From positions 11,098,001 to 11,162,000 of the forward strand of contig BTRK01000004.1 in NCBI GenBank assembly GCA_036245805.1: a stretch of DNA of 64,000 nucleotides. The letters are read 5' to 3'. Positions 10,101 through 19,275 of the stretch are shown one piece after another; position 1 is the stretch's first letter, and the number at the start of each line of letters is the position of its first letter. Below the pieces are notes generated by a model. That model did no database searches. It saw only the letters and a list, made by a program, of their open reading frames with translations, and was not told the origin of the DNA. The translations under genes were made by a program, and so were the position numbers. This stretch comes from Pristionchus mayeri. Taxonomy: Eukaryota; Nematoda; Chromadorea; Rhabditida; Neodiplogasteridae.

Positions 10101-13100
10101 CGATCCCGGACTCTATGCTCACCCTAGCTCTGCACCTCAATCTCGTTCTCCAATAGTTTTATAGTTTTTAAGTATGTTAACAAAAATTGTATCTCAGGCC
10201 CCTCTCCAAATCGATTTCAAATTTGGTGCCTCTGCATCATCACGTATATCCTACTCACCGTTCCTGTGGTAAGTTCACAAAAGATATCGAGAAACGGGCC
10301 TTATCCTCTCCATTTTTCAAATTATCATGCCCGGCCGTGTGGGCATGATAATTTGAGAGCATATATGATAATGAATAGACCGTTGTATCGTTTCTCGACC
10401 TCTAGCACCAACGATACTTATTACAATAATTTTCAATTGTTATCAAGTAGGCTTCTAATGAGCTCTTCGATGGCTCAACTAGCATCTACTAGAAAATAAT
10501 AGAAATACCATAACTCTACAGGGTGCGGGGAAAGTATGGCAACACAGATTTAACCATTTATTTTCTTTCAAAACCATCGCACACTTTTGAAACGGTACAC
10601 ATAATTTATCAGAGATATTATGAACATAACAACTAGAGGTTATTCGATTTGACCTCCGTTAGCCTTTATGACAGCCTTGAGACGAGAAGGAACTGACTCG
10701 ACGATGGCCCGAAGGTATTTATTGTCGATCTTGTCCCATGTATTCTGAAGGGAGCTCTTGAGATTCTCCAAATTCGGGTGGTTTGTAAGGGTAGGACATG
10801 AGTCCAGAATGGACGATCTTGCGCACCGAATCCTCGTAAATACCGAGATCACGGACCATCTTCCTCATAGATCGCTTGGGATTGCGTGCGACTCGCTTCT
10901 GCACAATTTTCTTGTTCTTGCGAGTAACAGCGGAGGATGGTCTGCCCATTCTAGGACGGTCCTTAGTCGTGCCCAGCTCTTTGATACGGTGGATGGTCTT
11001 GAAAACGGTAGGATTGCAAGTATGGAGTTTCGAGATTGAACCAACGATCTCGCCGGTGCTCCAAAGGTCAATAATTGATTAGCGGAATTGGTGGGGTCGA
11101 ACCATGACTAGGTGAAACAATTTAAAGTGACCTTGAATTTACCGAATGATTAGCTACAACCTATTATAACATGTATTAACAGGTTTCCAGGAGTGATGAC
11201 ATATTTGAGTTCACACTTTGTTTCCATACTTTCTCCGCACCCTGTAGTATCACTCTCATTTTATGATTTTTAATAGGCTTCGAAAAACAAGAAATATTCT
11301 TGCGAGAACTCGATTAATTCTTTCCAAGAAACCATTATCATTCAAGAACTCTCGAGCAAGAATGGAACGGTCGTTCTTGGTCAAGAATGATTTTCTTGAA
11401 CAAGAATGAATTGTTTCGGAAACTGATGTATGGATAGTGAAACTCATTCATTCTCTGGATACTCCATATAATTTCACCCGCTCGGATCACCGCTCAACGG
11501 TCTCGATTTTCGCAAAATAGTTCTCGCAAGAATTCTTTCCAAGAAATCATTCTTATTCAAGAACTCTTGTTCGAGAATGCACCGGTCAATTCTGATAAAC
11601 GAGAACGAATGATCGTTCTTGATTCTTGCTACAATAGATTCTCGCTTTTCGAAGTCTAATTTTTAACCATTCGAATCGTTCAGTCAGCCTACTATTTCCT
11701 TCAAGAAGCCCTCTCGCCCGAGCTGGAGATACGCTACGGACTAAAGGGCTACGCTACCTCAAGTAGTCGTTATTCGTGAACATTATTGATATTTTTTCCA
11801 GTTTAAACCAAAATTAGTACAATATTTGCCATGTGCAGATATTGATATCTTCCGCCCGTTAGCCCTCTTCGTGATTGTCTACGGCAATCTCATTTCGCCT
11901 TTCGTCCTGATAACGATTTTCATCGTCCGCCGCAAACTACTCAACAAGATTGCCGAAGCGGTTAGTGACATTTCGAAAGCAAAGGCCATCGCGTAAGAGC
12001 TCTAAAAGCTTGCGTCGACTGGGCACAGTAATACTAGATTTTTTTTTAAATGTAATTTTCCGCAATTAATTCGTTTGTTCAGGCTATAGGAGAGACTTTC
12101 TGAGAAAACTAAGCAATACTACCAATAGGCCGTACAACGAAAAATAAAGTATTGATTTTAAGATGTCACTTGGGGTAACTTTTCACGTAGAGTTCGAAAA
12201 TCGACCTTAGAAAGCCGTATCTCGAACTTCTCATTTCGAGTTTTTCGCTGAAGTTGGGCGGTCGGTTTTTGAATTTTTTGAACAGCTCATCCAAACCCCT
12301 AACATGTATAGTAATTCTGAAAGATCTCGACGAGGTAAGCATTTTTACCGCTGGAAGTGAAATGCTAGCTCATCTGTGAAAAAAGTTATGAGCCTTTGAA
12401 ATCAAAAATTTGTCTAAAAATTCCCGCCCTGAAAAATTTCCCGGGGGAGGGAGTTTTTTAATTGTGCGCATTCGATTCAGCATGTAAAAGTACCCCTAGG
12501 GTCAAATTTTCAGTTCCAAAAGCATGAACCAATTAGGTCATTGGGGTCGCCAAAGTGTACCGAAATGCATATTTTCGCCATTAGAGAAGTCCCAATTTTT
12601 TTGAAATGTCGACCACTGATCTCATAATTATTCACAAAACTTAAATAAGCTCTGAAATGAAAAGAATAACTCGTTCCGAGTACCTTTAAGCACTGGTTAC
12701 CTGATGTTTTGACATTTTTGGAGGTTGCAAATTTTAAGGCGGTTTCCGTTCTCAGATCGGTTTCCCTGTCTTGGAAACTTGAGCAAACCTCGATAACAAG
12801 TGGTACCAGGACTAAGTGGTAGGAGGTGAGCACCCACTGGTACCAGGTGGGTACCACGTGGTATGAGAAAGGCACCAAGATGTACCATGTCAGTTCCAAG
12901 AAGCATCAGGTCAGTTCTAAGGGGACCTATGTCAGTTCCAAGTGGTTCCCCGTAGGCACCAAGTGGTACCAGGTTAGATCCAAGTGGTACCAGGTTGGCA
13001 CCAAGTGCTAGCATGTCAGTACCACGTGTGGTACCGCTCCGAAGCATAACCAGGATACCAACAAGTACCAAACAGCATGACATCCGTCATTAGAGTTGAA

Positions 13101-15261
13101 AACCTGGTAGCACTTAGTGCTTGCTGGTACCACTTGGTGCTAACCTGGTACCACTTGATGCCTACCTGGAACCACCTGGAACTGACATGGGACCACTTGG
13201 AACTGACCTGATGCTTCTTGGTAATGGCATGGTACCTCTTGGTGCCTTTCTCATACCACGTGGTACCCACCTGGTACCAGTGGGTGCTCACCTACTACCA
13301 CTTAGTCCTGGTACCACTTGTTATCGAGGTTTGCTCAAGTTTCCAAGACAGGGAAACCGATCTGAGAACGGAAACCGCCGTAAAATTTGCAACCTCCAAA
13401 AATGTCAAAAAATCAAGTAACCAGTGCTTAAAGGTACTCGGAACGAGTTATTCTTTTCATTTCAGAGCTTATTTAAGTTTTGTGAATAATTATGAGATCA
13501 GTGGTCGACATTTCAAAAAAATTGGGACTTCTCTAATGGCGAAAATATGCATTTCGGTACACTTTGGCGTCCCCAATGACCTAATTGGTTCACGCTTTTG
13601 GAACTGAAAATTTGACCCTACCCGTAATTTTACATGCTGAATCGAATGCGCACAATTAAAAAACTCCCTTCCCCGGGAAATTTTTCAGGGCGGGAATTTT
13701 TAGACAAATTTTTGATTTCAAAGGCTCATAACTTTTTTCACAGATGAGCTAGCATTTCACTTCCAACGGTAAAAATGCTTACCTCGTCGAGATCTTTCAG
13801 AATTACTATACATGTTAGGGGTTTGGATGAGCCGTTCAAAAAATTCAAAAACCGACCGCCCAACTTCAGCGAAAAACTCGAAATGAGAAGTTCGAGATAC
13901 GGCTTTCTAAGGTCGATTTTCGAACTCTACGTGAAAAGTTACCTCAAGGGACATCTTAAAATCAATACTTTATTTTTCGTTGTACGGCCTATGGTGAATC
14001 GTACCAGATAGTCTTTCATAGATAGACTCCGCAAGCTCCGCCCACTCGGCTCGGACACTTTACCCCCAAAAGCGAGACAAGAGGAGCACAGTCGTCATTC
14101 GCAACCAAATCACTCTATCAAAAAAGAATTTGGAAGCTCTTTTCATCCTCTTTCGAATGAGCCTCCGTGACCCTGGAAAATCCATCTCTAAGTAGGTCAT
14201 CATACAAGTTTTATAGAGCGACTTGACTTGGAAAACTATAAAACTCGTATGCTGACCTACTCAGAAAAGGAATTTCCAGGGTCACGGAGGCTCATTCGAA
14301 AAAGGATGAAGAGAGCTTCCAAATTGAATTTTGAACGAATGATTTGGTTGGGAATGAAGATTGTGCTTCTTCGAATTCGAAGCGCGCATGGCTGGCAACT
14401 CTTTCTGCGTTCTCTGATCCCTCTCCCTCCCCTCCCACCACCTCACCCGGCGTGACTAGAGAGCACTCTAAATACGAGAAAGCCCCTTTTCTTCCTCTGC
14501 AGACTTCGGCGAAGCCCTACCCGATCGTTTCGAGAATTGAAAAGACTATGGAGAAATAGGCTCCGCCCCTTCTATCGTCTCTCTTTTTGGGCCGTTCACG
14601 TTATAATCAATTCACCCACATTTTGAGTCATAACTTGGCTCAAACATTAGATATCAACCTAATTCAAAATGCATGCCCTATTTAGCCCCATATGAACACA
14701 TTAACAACACAATTAGACCTCTGTGACGATTTCGGGTAACCGCCTTGTGGTCCCTAACTATAGACAAGAATCAGCATGAACGCATTGCAAAGGTGACTGT
14801 TTTATTGTAATTGTGGGCGCCAAGAAGGCACACCGTATAATTTGATATATTGTAATTGTAATGCAACACAATGCAATGGTTCGAACGTTGAGGCGCTCAC
14901 CTATCAATTGCTTCTTCCGTGCGGAGCAGCTGCTGCTGCATGTAAGTCTGGACGAACGAATTCACCCAGAGACTCATCATGTTTGTAAGTTGCTCCCGGA
15001 TAGTCTTTCTATCATAGTTGTTAAGAGATCCACCCTTTAGGCATACACAATGACACTGAACTTGACCAATCATTGCAAGAAGTACTAAATATTGATTTTT
15101 TGAATCACAAGAACATTTTTTAAAATACTATTCTCAGCCGCTCAACATCTTCTCTCGCTTCTCCAATCATCAATTTCACCATGCTGGCTCCTTACCGAGC
15201 CATTCTCCCAATTAAGCAGAACGCTGTATCGAGTTCAATTCCACGCGTCTACAGTCCATAA
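7176..15261 (+). CDS. Serpentine chemoreceptor, srd-like, with TE-bloated introns; possibly decayed near TM6
   Basis: Exons read by hand: 7176-7276 (TM1), 7402-7497 (TM2, starting KTPKQLRAYSIFLLNNAIVD), 9801-9892 (TM3, with FVTIVFLGPCSLIS), 10198-10268 (TM4, FQIWCLCIITYILLTVPV), 11684-11762 (second extracellular loop), 11839-11992 (TM5 and loop, IVRRKLLNKI). All six join in matching phase. A candidate TM6 exon (14893 to about 14989, ALTYQLLLPCGAAAAAC) does not join TM5 in phase. It does join the last exon 15138-15261, whose SPIINFTMLAPYR resembles the srd TM7 'DPxxxxyfvrPYR' pattern. Such receptors are nematode chemosensory GPCRs. The order and loop motifs fit the Srd family better than Str or Srx. 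Introns 2, 4 and 6 contain five mobile elements. Either a working gene with giant introns or one recently disabled at TM6. Confidence 0.6.
7767..9770. mobile_element. Large palindromic element, GGCCGTAC family, copy 1 (srd intron 2)
   Basis: Arms of about 950 bases meet near 8760-8800. Terminal sequence TATCAGAG...TCTGAGAAAA is followed inward by AGGCCGTACAACGAAAAAT, and the complement lies at 9728-9770. The arms hold imperfect repeats of GGGTCCGGGGTGGCTTTATG and similar G-rich text. Also found at 12085-14021 and, in part, at 62565-64000. Frames inside (130 residues at 8641, 94 on the minus strand) are mirror images of each other and have no domain. Confidence 0.85.
10318..10355. repeat. Perfect 15-bp hairpin
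   Basis: CAAATTATCATGCCC, an eight-base loop, then the exact complement. It lies 50 bases past the TM4 exon donor in srd intron 4. Function unknown. Confidence 0.8.
10519..11244 (-). mobile_element. Internally deleted Tc1/mariner-type transposon in srd intron 4
   Basis: Terminal inverted repeats CAGGGTGCGGGGAAAGTATG (left) and the complement of CAGGGTGCGGAGAAAGTATG (right) are flanked by TA at 10517-10518 and 11245-11246, as expected of TA-targeting Tc1/mariner elements. The 726-bp length is about half that of an intact element. Confidence 0.85.
10640..10949 (-). pseudogene. Tc1/mariner transposase remnant (HTH and C-terminal tail only)
   Basis: One minus frame (10949-10719) begins MGRPSSAVTRKNKKIVQKRV and continues as a helix-turn-helix DNA-binding domain (RSMRKMVRDLGI...SVRKIVHSGL). 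A second overlapping frame (10852-10640) ends W-K-I...LRAIVESVPSRLKAVIKANG, the usual Tc1 C-terminus. The DDE catalytic core that should lie between them is missing and the two parts are out of frame. The remnant cannot encode an active transposase; movement would need one in trans. Confidence 0.8.
11274..11658. mobile_element. Inverted-repeat MITE of about 385 bp, srd intron 4
   Basis: Ends TAGGCTTCGAAAA and TTTTCGAAGTCTA are inverted. The arms consist of many AAGAAT/ATTCTTG blocks, each partly self-complementary, on both sides of a spacer at about 11430-11510. Lies just before the exon for the second extracellular loop. Confidence 0.65.
12085..14021. mobile_element. Large palindromic element, GGCCGTAC family, copy 2 (srd intron 6)
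   Basis: Starts about 90 bases after the TM5 exon donor. The terminal section (AGGCCGTACAACGAAAAATA, then CGTAGAGTTCGAAAATCGAC) matches the copies at 7767 and 62565. The arms meet near 13040 and are close to perfect complements. The central parts of both arms contain a 21-bp minisatellite rich in GGTACC. No transposase. Confidence 0.85.
12800..13315. repeat. 21-bp minisatellite present in mirror image in both arms
   Basis: Both arms carry about nine diverged 21-base units of the type CTGGTACCACTTGGTGCCTA (right arm, 13119-13310) and its complement (left arm, about 12800-13015). The 21-base period keeps frames open, giving apparent heptad peptides (LVPLGAN..., WYQVGTK...). They lack a start context or domain and are read here as repeat artefacts. 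Confidence 0.75.
14085..14370. mobile_element. Hairpin element in srd intron 6
   Basis: Two arms centred near 14225 share GAGCCTCCGTGACCCTGGAA and its complement, GTAGGTCA..ATAC..GTTTTATAG, and CAACCAAATCATTC-like ends. Weaker complementarity may extend to about 14040 and 14560. No coding capacity. Confidence 0.65.
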
Positions 15262-15898
15262 TATATCAACAACCTATTTTGTGTCTCGGATACTACAACG
15301 TTGCACCATAATAATGTTTCTAATATGTGATAGATATTGAGGTGATTCATGATTTCAAATTGTTTTAAACAATCGACATCACGATGCTCCCGATCAAGAA
15401 TAACGGCATATCGAGTTCGTCTAAACAACGTCTAGAGTAGATCTAAAATCCTAATGAAATTAACGAAATTTGAAGTAGAAAGTTCTAAATAGTGTTGCCA
15501 AGTCGGCGTGCACCCTTCTCATTTCGAGCGCGTCGGCTAGACGTGTCGAGAGAGCCGGGGGGGGGGGGGGGGGGGTGACATTTGCCAAACGAGTCGCCGT
15601 TCAGCATAGCGACTTGCGATCATGGGAACCAATATGTGCTCCACTACACCACCCTGTCTAAATCATCTTATCTTGAGGTTCTCTGAGTTAAAAATATTCA
15701 ATTATTTCCGGAAGCATTAAACCAGAATAGAGTCTGACGGTTTTCGCCGACTAAATGCAGTCACTTCCTTTTACTGGGAGCTCGTAAAGGCGAAAGGTTC
15801 ATAGATCATGCAATTAAAAATTGCACTTCGAGTCACTATGAGTGCTTGCAGATAGGTATTTAAGAAAGAAACTTTTACTCATTACCTGTATCAAAAGT
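15262..15898. other. Intergenic spacer with a G19 tract
   Basis: Lies between the srd-like gene and the first srx-like relic. Contains an uninterrupted run of 19 G at 15557-15575. No gene recognised. A line of sequence near 15680-15790 resembles 19030-19160, so this is probably the 5' flank of the srx paralogues. Confidence 0.5.
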
Positions 15899-17345
15899 AT
15901 AAACTTGGACATCGTATTTGCGCTGTTAACTGTGGTAAGAAACATATTCAATATTTCACAGGTTCGAAGCTTCAGATTCCTGTTGTTGGATTGATTGCAA
16001 ATACAGTATCCCTCTACGCGATTTCCCGCTTCAAGTTGCAATATTTGCATTGCTTCGAATAAAAAGTTGATTCAGGCACCTGCATAACACTTTCGGAGCT
16101 CTCTGCGCCGTTCAATCAGTATCCAACATTGGAATTCTTCTCATATTTCTATTCTGGTGCGCGATAGGCTCGTACATGTAAGATAACCTGTTTCCAATGA
16201 ATGCAAAACAATAATATCAGACTCGACGAGGATACTTTGACAGGAAAAACAGGAAAACGGATCGGTCAAGTAAGCAAGTATATCAACATGCTTTTACAAC
16301 ATGCAAATTGAAACGCATTTCCCACCAAGAAAAACATGATTCGAGAAATTACCCTATTTTAAGATTGCTCTATTCTTTCTCTACTTAAAAATTTACGCGC
16401 ATCGGATTGTCCATCAATCGCCTCTTCGCGATCATTTTCCCATTCAAAGTTAGCACGACTTTTTCAACCAATCGCATCGTTTTTTCCAGTTCCGTTCAAT
16501 GAACTCGTCCGGGAAAATAACGAGATTTTGTGCCATTTCCACCATCACTTGCCCTTCACTTCAAGTATTTCCTCAATTTTTGAGTAAGTAGTGTTCTTCT
16601 GGACAGTTTAGAACTAATTGTTCGAGGGGACACATACTACTTTGTGTACTTCAAAAACACCGCTATTTGGGGATTCGGCGAGACTCCGAGCAACGAATTC
16701 TACAAATTGTTCTGTGGATCTATTAGAGTTCGCAATTCGAGTTATCATCTCTTCAATTCCCATACTCTCTTGACCAGTGGACTGGTGATATTGTGGGGGA
16801 AAGGAAGAGGCAATTATCCAAATTGCAAACTCCAATTTCGAGCATTCACCCATTCATCTTAATTTCAGTTATTGTGACTTTGTGTTGTCCGTGTGTGTAT
16901 TTTTCACTATTCTTGTAATAGATGCCATTACCGCTATCGTTCTGTGGAGGGTGAGGAAACGTGGAAATATCCTAATAAAAAATTACTGAACATAAGAAAG
17001 CGACATTAATATGCGATGGGACCCAGGATACTGCGCAAACCTATGCCACATTGCAAAAGCGAAAGAGGCAAATTGCCTTTTTCGTCCAGGTTAGTGTACT
17101 CTTAGAATATTGTAAATGATCCGTTCAGACCGCTTTCCAAATGGTGCCTTCCCTATTTGCCGATTTTTCATTCACGTTTTTATCGCAATATGCAAGGAGT
17201 TGTTCATTAGTACAACTCTAGTATGGGTGATTGTTCATGCATTGGACGGGTTCGTTTACGATCGTTATTCTATCCTTGAAGATGAGTTGCAGCATTATCA
17301 TGGACATTTTTCAAGCAAGAAAACTTTGCGTTCGCAAGAATACTA
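15899..17345 (+). pseudogene. srx-like chemoreceptor pseudogene A
   Basis: Collinear with copies B and D. The first exon has ATA at 15899 where B and D have ATG. TM1 and TM2 exons follow, then an intact first-loop exon (16221-16269). The TM3 exon (from about 16364) has lost two bases relative to copy D, shifting the LSINRLFAIIFPFK segment out of frame. The exon beginning DTYYFVYFKNTAIWGF is broken by a MITE (16724-16834). YCDFVLSVCVFFTILVIDAI (TM5) is intact. A 10-base loss relative to copy C near 17198 shifts the last exon. The SINR...FPFK motif and the closing W-x-I-V-H-x-L-D-G are typical of nematode Srx receptors. At least four independent defects. Confidence 0.75.
16724..16834. mobile_element. 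110-bp hairpin MITE inside a receptor exon
   Basis: TAGAGTTCGCAATTCGAG at the left and ATTGCAAACTCCA at the right are degraded inverted ends. The core has TCTCTTCAATTCCCATACTC and GGAAAGGAAGAGG. It interrupts pseudogene A just after the codons for F-Y-K-L. The same insertion is present at 25232-25342, so it predates the segmental duplication. Confidence 0.75.
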
Positions 17346-17929
17346 AGATTTTATTTACGAGCGCTCCGCCAACGGAGTTGCAATAACGAAAGTTCGACAC
17401 ACATTATTTTCTCCAAATATCCATCAAATCACTTGAAATTCTATCGCCGCAGAGAAGCTCATACTCTCGCCATATCTGTCATATTATAAAAATAAATAGT
17501 TTATCGATTAGAAATATGATCCACCATATTAGTAAACGAATGTGCACATGCGATAGCTATCGCCCAGAGAACAACGCTCTGATCAAGAGTTGATAATTAG
17601 TGAGAAGGGCCATGGGGAAAACGACTGCTTCCAGGGGTGAATGACCCCCAGAAGTTCGAAGAGAAGAGTAGTTCAATTCCATCATTCGATTGACGTATCA
17701 CTCGAGGAATCGAGGGGTTCGCATTTCGCTCATTTCGTATATTCAGCAAGATGTGTAGAGCAAAGGCATTAAGATTGAACTTTATTCACACATTAATTGA
17801 ATGATAATTGCGAGTAGTACTTGAATTGTAATCAATAATTGAATGAATAGGTGAGTAGTGAAAGCAAGGCGAGATAATTTCACAGCACGATCGTGCCTGC
17901 ATCGCAGCACTTGCCCGAGCTGAAAAGAT
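17346..17929. other. Intergenic, includes an empty TTAA site
   Basis: No gene seen. TTAA at 17769-17772 (context GGCATTAAGATTGAAC) is the unoccupied counterpart of the TTAA-flanked insertion at 26253-28796 in the second duplication copy. Confidence 0.7.
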
Positions 17930-18829
17930 TATGTTTTCGTCTTGTTTATCAACTCTGAAATTCACTTTGTCCAGGCAATGAAGTATAGCAGCTGTTCGTC
18001 AGCCTTGCAGCTCGGCCCGACATTACTATGGCAGCAGTTGAATGAGCTACGTGTATTTATTCGAATCTTTTTTTAGAAATATGATAAATCGTTCGTTTCT
18101 GCAGTAAAACTATCTAACGATCTCATTTTCGATATTCGAGAAACGCCAGAGTTCACCAGAGTTCGAGAAACGATACTAATATCTCTTCATTATACACACA
18201 CACTCACCGATATACCGATCAAGATAGAATGTACAAAATGAGGAGACGGTGATCCAAATTGTTATACGAACTCTACTCACCACCAGCGGGTCTCTCTTCG
18301 CATGTTCGCTCTGGCAGCAGATATATCTCGTTCCCAGCCAGCACAATCTGGAAAGAAAAAAAAATAGCTGTTCTTTCGAAATGTTCATGTGTCTTCTCAA
18401 TTTTCTGATTGCAATGACTACATGCTAGCGTACGCTCCGGACTCGCCATCGAAGGGACTGTTGGCCGATCCGGACGTCTGTGCCACCTATCACAGCGTTC
18501 TTACCCGACAGAGAAGGGAGCTGAATCGAACTGCAAACTTGAAATCCCTCTGAAGTGTTTCCAAATATCGAAGCGTGTTTTGCAGTTTGGTTTTCGCGGG
18601 AAAATTCAAATTCTTAATCCCTTTGTCTACCCTTATCTGGAGAGAAAACGTTGTGGTAGAAGAACGCTGTGGTAGGTTAGAACGCTGTGGTATGTGTAGC
18701 CTAGCTCGCAGTAGTTGCCCGGGTTGCACCAGATGCCGCCTTGCCAGTAGCTCTCAACGCAACCACATCATAAAATTTTATCATTGTTCAGGATTGCAAA
18801 TGTGCGAAAGGGTATGCGATCTCTGTTGA
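17930..18829 (+). pseudogene. Gene fragment with weak Wnt-like features, copy 1
   Basis: A run starting near 18416 reads YAPDSPSKGLLADPDVCATY then HSVLTRQRRELNR. The pattern C...LT-x-RQR resembles the N-terminal Wnt block. After an acceptor at GTTTTGCAG (about 18587) comes FGFRGKIQILNPFVYPYLER. The last frame ends with Cys-rich CSLARSSCPGCTRC and YHCSGLQMCERVCDLC, stop 18827-18829. An upstream candidate exon starts near 17977 (AMKYSSCSSALQLGPTLLWQ). The central Wnt region is absent and frames do not join, and copy 1 lacks about 100 bases present in copy 2. Wnt homology is only suggestive; an unrelated Cys-rich secreted protein is possible. Confidence 0.3.
18157..18275. mobile_element. Hairpin MITE (TAGAGTTCG family)
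   Basis: AGAGTTCGAGAAACGATACT at the left, ATACGAACTCTA at the right, with ATCTCTTCATT and AAAATGAGGAGACGG as matching inner blocks. The duplicate lies at 29185-29303. Confidence 0.75.
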
Positions 18830-19275
18830 ACCGTTCCTATCTGACCTCTCTAAAAAAATAGTGAACACTGTCGTATCTCGAAGATGAGTGATAGTGGGAG
18901 AAGAGATATCAAGAAGATTGACGAGTTGTGCTCTGCTCTCATTCGTCTCGTACCCTCCACTTATTATCCGATATAAGGTTCGAGGTCACGAAAAAAAGCA
19001 TTAACACGTTTGTGCGAATAGGTGCAGTTTAACCGATGTTTTGAAATTATGATTCCGCTCAATTGTTTTTCTGGAAGCATTGAAACAAGATAGAAATTTA
19101 TTCTTAAATCATTGAAACAGAATAGAGTCCAACGGCTTTTCGCAGCGTAAATATATATAGCTCGTAAATGCGGAAGTGATCATAGATCATGCAATTAAAA
19201 ATTGCACTGCGAGTCGTGAATACTTGCAGAAATGATATTTAAGAATCCGTTTCTACATTACTTGCATTACAAATT

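Noticed and set aside
12510..13607. Overlapping 128-129-residue frames with heptad-like peptides
   Set aside because: Open because of a 21-base repeat and palindromic arms. The same peptides appear in mirror image.
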